Part shown: positions 1-4,797 of the stretch, in pieces
How positions within the stretch are numbered: position 1 is the first letter of the stretch
Layout of the letters: every line of letters begins with the position of its first letter
NCBI GenBank assembly: GCA_003564775.1
Contig: PXEI01000439.1
Coordinates: 1 to 6,383, forward strand
DNA from: Spirochaetaceae bacterium
Lineage (GTDB): Bacteria; Spirochaetota; Spirochaetia; DSM-27196; SLAA01
Reading direction: 5' to 3'
Length of the DNA: 6,383 nucleotides
The notes under the pieces: model-generated
Seen by the model: only the letters and a program-made list of their open reading frames with translations
What the model was told of the DNA's origin: nothing
Databases searched by the model: none
Position numbers and translations under genes: made by a program

Positions 1-134
1 ATTATGGTGGTGGTTTTGGTGCAGCAACCCGCGGCAGGAGCTCTACAGGCTTTGGCGCTGGCTCTGGTGGGCGGAGTTTCGGTGGCTTTGGTGGCGGTGG
101 ATTCGGCGGTGGTGGCGCAAGTCGCGGCTTCTAG
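1..134 (+). CDS. C-terminal end of a glycine-rich-tailed protein, probably TPM-domain (YgcG-like); 5' end outside the window
   Basis: Reading from base 3 gives an open frame that ends at a TAG (132-134). It encodes about 43 residues made almost wholly of Gly, Ser, Phe, Arg and Ala, with repeated GGGF, GGFGGGGFGGGG and SRGF units. Such a tail is typical of TPM_phosphatase (YgcG/DUF477-type) proteins, which have a signal peptide, an extracytoplasmic TPM domain, a membrane segment and a Gly/Ser-rich C-terminus. These genes are very often next to lemA, and a complete lemA begins 94 bases downstream on the same strand. The domain itself lies off the left edge, so the family call comes from tail composition plus neighbour. 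A different glycine-rich surface or RNA-binding protein is possible. The frame starting with ATG at base 4 is a shadow of the same G/T-rich repeats. Confident that this is a coding tail, moderately confident of the family. Confidence 0.68.
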   Translation, partial: YGGGFGAATRGRSSTGFGAGSGGRSFGGFGGGGFGGGGASRGF

Positions 135-159
135 CGCTACGGCCGAGACCCCGCGAATG

Positions 160-176
160 TGCAGCCTGCGGCTGCA
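160..176 (+). other. Perfect hairpin 1 between the TPM-like gene and lemA
   Basis: Two 7-base arms (TGCAGCC and GGCTGCA) flank a TGC loop. It lies 25 bases past the upstream stop codon and has no T-run after it, so it is a weak candidate for an intrinsic terminator. It could be an RNA-processing or stability element in a tpm-lemA transcript. Five bases separate it from the second hairpin. Confidence 0.45.
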
Positions 177-181
177 GCCAG

Positions 182-200
182 ATGCGGCCGTGGGCCGCAT
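182..200 (+). terminator. Perfect hairpin 2 upstream of lemA; possible terminator or attenuator
   Basis: Two 8-base arms (ATGCGGCC and GGCCGCAT) flank a GTG loop, a strong GC-rich stem. The bases after it (ATATACACGTTTCTG) hold only a 3-T run, which is poor for intrinsic termination. It ends 12 bases before the lemA ribosome-binding site, so it could partly terminate transcription from the upstream gene, set the ratio of the two proteins, or protect the lemA mRNA 5' end. The structure is seen directly; its role is inferred. Confidence 0.4.
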
Positions 201-212
201 ATACACGTTTCT

Positions 213-218
213 GAGAGG
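213..218 (+). promoter_or_regulatory. Ribosome-binding site of lemA
   Basis: GAGAGG lies 10 bases before the ATG at 229, a fair Shine-Dalgarno match. It supports the 229 start, which also places a typical Lys-containing N-terminus directly before the membrane segment. Confidence 0.6.
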
Positions 219-228
219 TGCATAACAG

Positions 229-807
229 ATGGCAAATAAAACAACAACGGTGCTGATTGCTTTAGGGGTGATCGTGCTCCTGGTAGTTGGTGGTATAGCG
301 TGGTACGTCGGGCAGCGGAACTCACTCATAGCGCTTGATGAGTCAGTGAATGGTGCGTGGTCAGAGGTGGACAACCAGCTCCAACGGCGTAGCGACCTTA
401 TCCCCAACCTCGTTTCCACGGTACGGGGCTTTGCGTCTCAGGAGCAGCAGGTGTTCTCAGATATTGCCGAAGCGCGTGCTCGTCTAGCCGGGGCGCAAAC
501 GGTTTCCGAGACCGCAGAAAGTTACGGACAAATGGAGTCCGCGCTTAGTCGTCTCCTGGTGGTGGTCGAAGCGTACCCCGAACTGAGATCTAACCAGAAC
601 TTTCTCAGGCTGCAAGATGAACTCGCCGGAACAGAGAACCGGGTCGCGGTTGCACGCCAACGCTACAACAATTCCGTCCAGACCTACAACTCGCGTATAC
701 GCATGTTCCCAGCCTCAATGTTTGCTGGCGGCTTGGGCTTGACTGCTCGCGAGTACTTTGAGGTGGATGAAACCGCGCGAGCGGTTCCGGAAGTGAACTT
801 CGACTAA
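229..807 (+). CDS. lemA: LemA family membrane-anchored protein
   Basis: This 192-residue protein is full length for the LemA family (about 180-200 residues). A single transmembrane helix spans about residues 7-28 after a short N-terminus with one Lys. The rest is an alpha-helical bundle carrying the family hallmarks in order: LDESVNGAWSEVDNQLQRR (36-54), DLIPNLVSTVRGFASQE (56-72), SALSRLLVVVEAYPELRSNQNF (104-125), LQDELAGTENRVAVARQRYN (128-147), and the FP...G..AREYFE C-terminal block (160-178) ending in VPEVNF. LemA's biochemical role is not settled. Genes of this family usually sit beside TPM-domain or HtpX-like genes, which fits the glycine-rich tail just upstream. The 94-base gap with two hairpins leaves it open whether the two are cotranscribed. 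The TAA stop overlaps the stop of the converging proC gene. Family assignment is firm; function is not. Confidence 0.95.
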   Translation: MANKTTTVLIALGVIVLLVVGGIAWYVGQRNSLIALDESVNGAWSEVDNQLQRRSDLIPNLVSTVRGFASQEQQVFSDIAEARARLAGAQTVSETAESYGQMESALSRLLVVVEAYPELRSNQNFLRLQDELAGTENRVAVARQRYNNSVQTYNSRIRMFPASMFAGGLGLTAREYFEVDETARAVPEVNFD

Positions 808-820
808 CTCTCCAGTTCAC
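771..820. terminator. Inverted repeats at the lemA/proC convergence; candidate bidirectional terminator
   Basis: Two perfect inverted repeats cover the point where lemA and proC meet. The first (771-786) has 6-base arms AACCGC/GCGGTT around GCGA, a GNRA tetraloop in the lemA transcript. Read from the proC side its stem is followed by TTTCATC. The second (793-799 with 814-820, GTGAACT/AGTTCAC) has a 14-base loop containing both stop codons. Neither is followed by a long T-run, so this is a weak candidate. There is no intergenic space here, so any terminator must lie inside coding sequence like this. Confidence 0.3.
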
Positions 821-1595
821 GAGCACGGTCGGCGGCTGCGGTGACGGCGGCCGCCACGGCGGCATCAAAGCCGTGTCTATGCAACTGTTCAACTCCGGCT
901 ATAGTCGTTCCAGCCGGGGAAATGACCTTGGACAGGAGCGCAACCGGGTGTTCCCCGTTTTCACGGAGTGCTGCGGCTGCGCCTTCGAGCACGGTAACCG
1001 CTCCGGTGAGCGCAGCGTCATACGACATTCCCGCCTGCACCGCCCCCAAACACAGTGCGTGCACAAACTCAAAAACAAAAGCAATGCCGGAGCCGGACAA
1101 GCCGGTGACAGCTGGCATAAGCTTCTCCGGCACAAATAGAGGGGTGCCAAGCGCCTGTGCAATGCGCTCTGCGGTGTGGCGCATGTATTCGTTTGCGTCA
1201 TCCGGCAGGCTGACCCCCACCAGGGCTTTGCCCACCGCCGCGGCCAGGCTTGGCATGTAACGCACTACCTGCTTGGTGCCAAGCAGCTGCATAATTCGGT
1301 CCTGTGTCACCCCTGCAAGCAAGGAGATGACAAGCTGCGAACCCAGATGTGGCCGCAGCACTGCCGCTACCGACTGTAAATCTGCGGGCTTGACAGCAAG
1401 CACGAGTACATCTGTGTTCTTGCACAGCAACGCTGGGTCGGTTCCGCAGTCGGTTGTCGCAAAGCGTGCCGAAACCTCTGCCCTTCGTGCCGGGGAACTC
1501 TCATAGATTGAGATATCGATCTTTGGATCCTGAGAAACCAAGCCTGCAATAAGGGCGGTTCCCATATGTCCACACCCAATGACGCCAACTCTCAT
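804..1595 (-). CDS. proC: Pyrroline-5-carboxylate reductase (proline biosynthesis), somewhat divergent
   Basis: This 263-residue cytosolic protein would reduce 1-pyrroline-5-carboxylate to L-proline with NAD(P)H, the last step of proline synthesis. Visible features are the N-terminal Rossmann motif GCGHMG (7-12), AVKP (67-70), a dimerisation domain with GLSGSG (165-170), and the ProC signature around SPAGTTIAGVEQL (226-238). Length is normal for the family. I chose the start at 1595 because AAGGGAG lies 5 bases upstream and the Rossmann strand begins at once; the longer frame to 1718 would add 41 unrelated residues inside trmL. The gene follows trmL by 10 bases, with its ribosome site overlapping the trmL stop, so the two are probably translationally coupled. 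Oddities: the usual MPN of the active-site region is MPS (114-116), SGPA is SGIA, and the usual EAL in the dimer helix is HAL (179-181). It may be a true but divergent ProC or a related imino-acid reductase. Confidence 0.88.
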   Translation of the reverse strand: MRVGVIGCGHMGTALIAGLVSQDPKIDISIYESSPARRAEVSARFATTDCGTDPALLCKNTDVLVLAVKPADLQSVAAVLRPHLGSQLVISLLAGVTQDRIMQLLGTKQVVRYMPSLAAAVGKALVGVSLPDDANEYMRHTAERIAQALGTPLFVPEKLMPAVTGLSGSGIAFVFEFVHALCLGAVQAGMSYDAALTGAVTVLEGAAAALRENGEHPVALLSKVISPAGTTIAGVEQLHRHGFDAAVAAAVTAAADRARELES

Positions 1596-1600
1596 AACTG

Positions 1601-1607
1601 CTCCCTT
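1601..1607 (-). promoter_or_regulatory. Ribosome-binding site of proC overlapping the trmL stop codon
   Basis: On the minus strand the trmL TAA runs into AAGGGAG, which lies 5 bases before the proC ATG. It fixes the proC start at 1595 and suggests that ribosomes ending trmL reinitiate on proC. Confidence 0.75.
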
Positions 1608-2142
1608 ATTCCTGTTCTGCGGTCTCCGGCGACTCAGATCCAATAACCGGCTCGGCAGTATCAACGGTCGGAGGCTGAATGCTGAGTCCGGGAAACCCAT
1701 GCTGTCGTAGTAGTTCATATATCACGATAGCCACCGCATTGGATAGGTTCAGGCTGCGACAGTCGGCGCGCGTTGGGATGCGGACTACCGAGTTCGGTTG
1801 GGCCTCCAGGATCTCAACCGGAAGGCCACGGGACTCCGGCCCAAACATAATGGTGCAGTCGGATTCATACTGTATATCGGTGTAAAGCCGGCCGCCTTTG
1901 GTGCTGGCATAATAGAGTGGTGCGCCGCCTTGTAGCTCCAAAAAACTTGCCATATCCGCGGTCGTGCGATACCCAAGCTTGTCCCAGTAGTCGAGGCCAG
2001 CTCGCTTGAGGTAGCGGTCCTCAAGCCGAAATCCAAGCGGCTCAATAAGTACCAGCTCGAGTCCGGTTGCGGCGCAGGTGCGTGCGATGTTTCCCGTGTT
2101 CTGTGGAATTTCCGGCTCAAAGAGAACAATGCGTGCTTTCAT
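1606..2142 (-). CDS. trmL: tRNA (cytidine/uridine-34-2'-O)-methyltransferase, SPOUT family
   Basis: This 178-residue protein belongs to the TrmL (YibK/CspR) group of SPOUT methyltransferases, which 2'-O-methylate the wobble base of tRNA-Leu isoacceptors using SAM. All three SPOUT motifs are clear: PEIPQNTGNIAR (10-21), FGPESRGLP (100-108), and the knot-forming RSLNLSNAVAIVIYE (129-143) after RIPTRADC. E. coli TrmL is about 157 residues; the extra length here is an acidic, Pro/Glu-rich tail (about 151-178) that looks disordered. The start at 2142 gives the canonical beginning MKARIVLFEPEIPQN and has AAGG 8 bases upstream. The longer frame to 2220 would run through the intergenic hairpin and add 26 unrelated residues. 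It is probably cotranscribed with proC downstream. tpx ends 91 bases upstream with a strong hairpin between, so trmL expression may be attenuated or have its own promoter. Confidence 0.92.
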   Translation of the reverse strand: MKARIVLFEPEIPQNTGNIARTCAATGLELVLIEPLGFRLEDRYLKRAGLDYWDKLGYRTTADMASFLELQGGAPLYYASTKGGRLYTDIQYESDCTIMFGPESRGLPVEILEAQPNSVVRIPTRADCRSLNLSNAVAIVIYELLRQHGFPGLSIQPPTVDTAEPVIGSESPETAEQE

Positions 2143-2173
2143 GACAGGGGCCTTGATTCCTTTCGAAATGAAG

Positions 2174-2209
2174 CCGACCGAGGTGAGCGATCTTTTCCAC
2201 CTCGGCCGG
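2174..2209 (-). terminator. 12-bp hairpin between tpx and trmL; terminator or attenuator
   Basis: Arms 2198-2209 and 2174-2185 form a 12-base-pair stem around a 12-base loop. The only non-Watson-Crick pair is G-U when read as minus-strand RNA but A-C as plus-strand RNA, so the structure fits the minus-strand transcript. It begins 24 bases after the tpx stop and ends 31 bases before the trmL ATG. The following bases (CTTCATTTCG) are only moderately T-rich, so it could be the tpx terminator, a leaky one allowing read-through to trmL-proC, or an mRNA stabiliser. Confidence 0.55.
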
Positions 2210-2233
2210 GGCATATACAACGGAGCGAGATCT

Positions 2234-2734
2234 CTAGGTTAGCTTGGAAAGCGCTGCGTCGTAGTCGGGCTCCTGCTTGATCTCAGGAACGAGCTCGGTG
2301 TGCAGCACCGTGTTGTCTTTATCCAGCACGACAATTGCGCGCGCGGTAAGGCCAGCAAGCGGCCCGTCGGTTATCTCTACTCCGTATGCACGGCCGAACT
2401 CCCGGTCACGCAGTTGACTCAGGGTAAGGACTGACTTGACGCCTTCTGCCTTACAGAAACGGTCTTGTGCGAACGGTAAATCGTTGCTCACGGTGAGAAC
2501 TACCGTATCTGCAACGTTCTCAATTTCCTGGTCAAAGCGCTTGGCGGATGCCGCACATACCCCAGTATCGAGGCTTGGGACGATGTTAAGAATTTTGCGT
2601 TTGCCACTAAAGTCCTTGAGGCGAACATCGGTGAGATCTGCTTGAGTAAGAACAAAGTCCGGCGCGGTAGAACCTGCCGGAGGTAACTCGCCAACGGTGT
2701 GAATGATATTTCCCGCAAGTGTAATCTGGGCCAT
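2234..2734 (-). CDS. tpx: Thiol peroxidase Tpx (atypical 2-Cys peroxiredoxin)
   Basis: This 166-residue protein matches the usual Tpx length (about 165-168). Tpx reduces hydrogen peroxide and alkyl hydroperoxides using electrons from thioredoxin. The peroxidatic site is PSLDTGVC (53-60), with Thr57 and Cys60. The resolving Cys94 is in LPFAQDRFCKAEG (86-98), and the catalytic Arg is expected at 132 in ARAIVVLD (131-138). All residues needed for an atypical 2-Cys mechanism with an intramolecular disulfide are therefore present. The start at 2734 has a near-perfect AAAGGAG 6 bases upstream and gives the standard MAQITLAGN opening; the longer frame to 2794 would extend into the rel-tpx gap without any homologous residues. 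It lies 65 bases downstream of rel. The gap holds a hairpin and a possible promoter, so tpx may be transcribed separately. The strong ribosome site suggests high translation. Confidence 0.96.
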   Translation of the reverse strand: MAQITLAGNIIHTVGELPPAGSTAPDFVLTQADLTDVRLKDFSGKRKILNIVPSLDTGVCAASAKRFDQEIENVADTVVLTVSNDLPFAQDRFCKAEGVKSVLTLSQLRDREFGRAYGVEITDGPLAGLTARAIVVLDKDNTVLHTELVPEIKQEPDYDAALSKLT

Positions 2735-2740
2735 CAGTAT

Positions 2741-2747
2741 CTCCTTT
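2741..2747 (-). promoter_or_regulatory. Strong ribosome-binding site of tpx, inside a 5-codon upstream frame
   Basis: AAAGGAG lies 6 bases before the tpx ATG. The same bases are codons 2-4 of a tiny frame ATG CAA AGG AGA TAC TGA (2751-2734), whose TGA shares its last A with the tpx ATG. Whether that minicistron is translated is unknown; the ribosome site itself is clear. Confidence 0.75.
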
Positions 2748-2753
2748 GCATGG

Positions 2754-2782
2754 AAAATACTCTCTTGCTGCGGGCAGGGCAA
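2754..2782 (-). promoter_or_regulatory. Possible sigma-70-type promoter for tpx
   Basis: On the minus strand TTGCCC (2782-2777) and TATTTT (2759-2754) are separated by exactly 17 bases, each matching 4 of 6 consensus positions. Transcription would begin near 2748-2746, leaving a leader barely long enough to hold the AAAGGAG site. Its -35 element overlaps the loop of the hairpin at 2764-2795. This is a weak match that could arise by chance. Confidence 0.25.
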
Positions 2783-2795
2783 GCGGCCCGGCAAG
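2764..2795 (-). terminator. Imperfect hairpin just after rel; weak candidate terminator
   Basis: Read on the minus strand, CTTGC-CGGGC pairs with GCCCG-(CA)-GCAAG around a 10-base loop: ten pairs with a 2-base bulge. It starts 5 bases after the rel TAG and is followed by AGAGTATTTTCC, with one run of four T about 6 bases beyond the stem. It may end the prfA-prmC-rel transcript. The bulge and the displaced T-run make it weak. Confidence 0.35.
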
Positions 2796-2799
2796 CTAT

Positions 2800-4797
2800 C
2801 TAGCTTTCGGTGATAGAGACCACGGACGGAACGGTGCGGATGTTTTTCATGACCTTACGGAAGTCATCCTTGCTCTCCAGTTCCATGGTGAAGTACGCCT
2901 CAAGTTGGCCTCGTTCGTTCTCGTCTACCCGGCCCTCAATGAGGTGCCCGTGATACTTGCGAATGGCTCCCTCAATCTCGCTGAAGAGATCCGAGGTTTT
3001 TCGTGCAATGACTCGGAAGCGACGCGTGGCCTTGGGTGAGACAGTCTCCCATTCAACCTCAACGGCGCGCTCATTGAAGTCGTCAATGAACTCCAGGTTT
3101 CTGCAGCCTCGCTTGTGGACAATGATTCCGCGTCCGCGCGATATATAACCGACGATGTCGTCCCCGGTTCGTGGGTTGCAGCATTGGGCGAAGCGAATCA
3201 TCATGTTCCGTTCGTCACCGATCTTAACACCGACCTTGTCCGGTGGCTGAAGCGTTTGCTGTGTACTGCCGTCGGTATCGGTGGCAGGTCCCTTGCGGCC
3301 AGGTGGGAGCTCGGTTGCCGTTGGACGTTTACGTGCCACAACGCTCTTGTCTATGAAGAGGTTGTCTTCATGCTTGTTCAGCCAATGGCGAACCTTGCTG
3401 CGGGCGCGGCTTGTGCGAACGTAACGCAACCAGTTGAGATGGGGGTGGGCGTTCGGCGAGGTCAGGATCTCAATAACTTGTGTGTTCTTGAGTTCATTCT
3501 TAAGCGGAATAATCTGTCCGTCAGCCTTGGCTCCGGAAATATGGTCACCAATTTCCGTGTGAATATGGTAGGCAAAATCTATTGCAGTAGCACCCCGTGG
3601 TAACTGAATTGCATCACCTTGAGGCGTGAACACGTAAATGTAGTCCTTAAGAATCTCTCCCTTAATCTCTTCAAGAAACTCGTTTGAGGTAATGTGCAAC
3701 GCATTCATGCTCTTGAGCCGGTTGATGATAACCAACTCTTCGCGGCGGATTGTCTCCGGTGGCATCCCACTTTTGTAAAGCCAGTGAGCGGCAATACCAT
3801 ACTCGGCGGTCCGATGCATATCATGCGTGCGAATTTGAATCTCGAGCATGCGGCCACCAAATGCCAGCACCGTTGTATGGAGGCTCTGATAGCGGTTGCT
3901 CTTTGGCATGGCTATGTAGTCCTTAAAGCGCCCTTCTATAGGAGGCCAAAGACGGTGTACCAGGCCGAGCACGGTATAACACTCGGTGCTCGAGTTGCAG
4001 AGAATGCGTATGCCAAGGAGGTCATAGACTTCCTCAATGGTCTTGTTGCGCTTCTTCATCTTCTCGAAAATTGAGTAGAAGTGTTTGGCTCGGGCATCAA
4101 CCTCAACCTCGATCCCGTCCTTGGCTGCGGCTTCCTCAATAGTTTTTGTTACTCGATCCAGGTAGTCGGAGCGTTCGCCGCGTTTCTGTGCCACAGCGGT
4201 CTTAATCTGATTGTATTCATCGCGGTTGAGATTCTTCAACGAGAGATCTTCAAACTCACTCTTAAGCCAGGCAATGCCAAGGCGCCCGGCAAGGGGCGCA
4301 TAAAGATCAAGGCACTCTTGTGCAATTGCCTTGCGGCGCTCGGCAGTTTTATACTCCAGCGTTCGCATGTTGTGCAGCTTGTCTGCCAGCTTTATCAGGA
4401 TCACTCGCAGGTCCTTTACCATAGCAAGGAGCATTTTGCGGATAGTCTCGGACTGCTGCGTACTTCTGTTTTTTGCTTTCACACTTGCAATTTTGGTTAC
4501 GCCGTTAACAAGTTGTTCAACCTCTTTGCCGAACTCATCTCGCAGCTCGACTCGAGTCATGTCGGTGTCTTCAAGCACATCGTGGAGCAGTGCAGCAATA
4601 ATGGTGGAGGCATCGAGACGGATATCAATCAGGATCTCCGCAACCTGCAGCGGGTGCACGAAGTAGGGTTCACCACTGTCGCGGAACTGTCCTTCGTGGA
4701 GTTCGCGTGATTTCTCTGCGGCCTTGAGTATGAGATTCTGCTCTTCCTCGGAGTAGAACTCAATTTTCTCTGATAGCTGTTCGATGCTCGAAATCAT
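2800..4797 (-). CDS. rel: Bifunctional (p)ppGpp synthetase/hydrolase, long RelA/SpoT homologue
   Basis: This 665-residue enzyme makes and breaks the stringent-response alarmone (p)ppGpp. The HD hydrolase domain is intact: Arg39, His48, His72-Asp73, Glu76-Asp77, Asp139 and Asn143 all align with the catalytic set of S. dysgalactiae Rel at a constant offset of 5. The synthetase domain has YSIFEKM (241-247), the RFKD motif (290-293), YQSLHTTV (303-310) and EIQIRT (319-324). RXKD, rather than the EXDD of synthetase-only RelA, marks the bifunctional class. A TGS domain (about 387-446), a linker (about 484-520), a zinc-finger-like region with Cys539-Cys540, His561 and Cys565, and a C-terminal ACT domain (about 590-665) follow, so ribosome-linked regulation by uncharged tRNA is expected. 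I chose the start at 4797 because its ATG overlaps the prmC stop as ATGA; an in-frame ATG at 4824 would add nine residues and overlap prmC by 31 bases. Somewhat shorter than many Rel proteins, but no domain is missing. Confidence 0.95.
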   Translation of the reverse strand: MISSIEQLSEKIEFYSEEEQNLILKAAEKSRELHEGQFRDSGEPYFVHPLQVAEILIDIRLDASTIIAALLHDVLEDTDMTRVELRDEFGKEVEQLVNGVTKIASVKAKNRSTQQSETIRKMLLAMVKDLRVILIKLADKLHNMRTLEYKTAERRKAIAQECLDLYAPLAGRLGIAWLKSEFEDLSLKNLNRDEYNQIKTAVAQKRGERSDYLDRVTKTIEEAAAKDGIEVEVDARAKHFYSIFEKMKKRNKTIEEVYDLLGIRILCNSSTECYTVLGLVHRLWPPIEGRFKDYIAMPKSNRYQSLHTTVLAFGGRMLEIQIRTHDMHRTAEYGIAAHWLYKSGMPPETIRREELVIINRLKSMNALHITSNEFLEEIKGEILKDYIYVFTPQGDAIQLPRGATAIDFAYHIHTEIGDHISGAKADGQIIPLKNELKNTQVIEILTSPNAHPHLNWLRYVRTSRARSKVRHWLNKHEDNLFIDKSVVARKRPTATELPPGRKGPATDTDGSTQQTLQPPDKVGVKIGDERNMMIRFAQCCNPRTGDDIVGYISRGRGIIVHKRGCRNLEFIDDFNERAVEVEWETVSPKATRRFRVIARKTSDLFSEIEGAIRKYHGHLIEGRVDENERGQLEAYFTMELESKDDFRKVMKNIRTVPSVVSITES

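Noticed and set aside
4..225. Plus-strand open frame of 73 codons starting MVVVLVQQP
   Set aside because: It is an out-of-phase reading of the glycine-codon repeats. The frame from base 3 gives a coherent Gly/Ser/Phe-rich tail ending at TAG 132, while this one runs through both intergenic hairpins.
137..325. Minus-strand open frame covering the tpm-lemA gap
   Set aside because: No recognisable protein features; it is antisense to the lemA start and made mostly of the hairpin region.
873..1506. Several overlapping open frames on both strands inside proC
   Set aside because: All overlap the ProC frame that carries the recognised motifs; GC-rich coding DNA commonly leaves such open alternative frames.
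1596..1718. N-terminal extension of ProC to an ATG at 1718
   Set aside because: Would overlap trmL by more than 100 bases and add 41 residues before the Rossmann motif; a strong ribosome site supports the start at 1595.
2735..2794. N-terminal extension of Tpx to an ATG at 2794
   Set aside because: Adds 20 residues with no family counterpart; AAAGGAG directly before the ATG at 2734 and the standard Tpx opening decide the start.
3225..3350. Possible frameshift or insertion in Rel between the TGS and zinc-finger regions
   Set aside because: The Thr/Pro/Lys-rich linker (about residues 484-520) looks unusual, but the frame is continuous and conserved domains resume correctly on both sides.
3115..3603. 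Plus-strand open frame of 162 codons antisense to rel (and a 126-codon one at 3694-4074)
   Set aside because: Shadows of the Rel TGS, linker and synthetase coding sequence, with no ribosome site or domain features.
4081..4710. Plus-strand open frame of 209 codons antisense to rel
   Set aside because: Long, but it lies wholly inside the well-conserved Rel HD and synthetase coding region and its product resembles no family I know. Codon bias on the real strand explains the openness.
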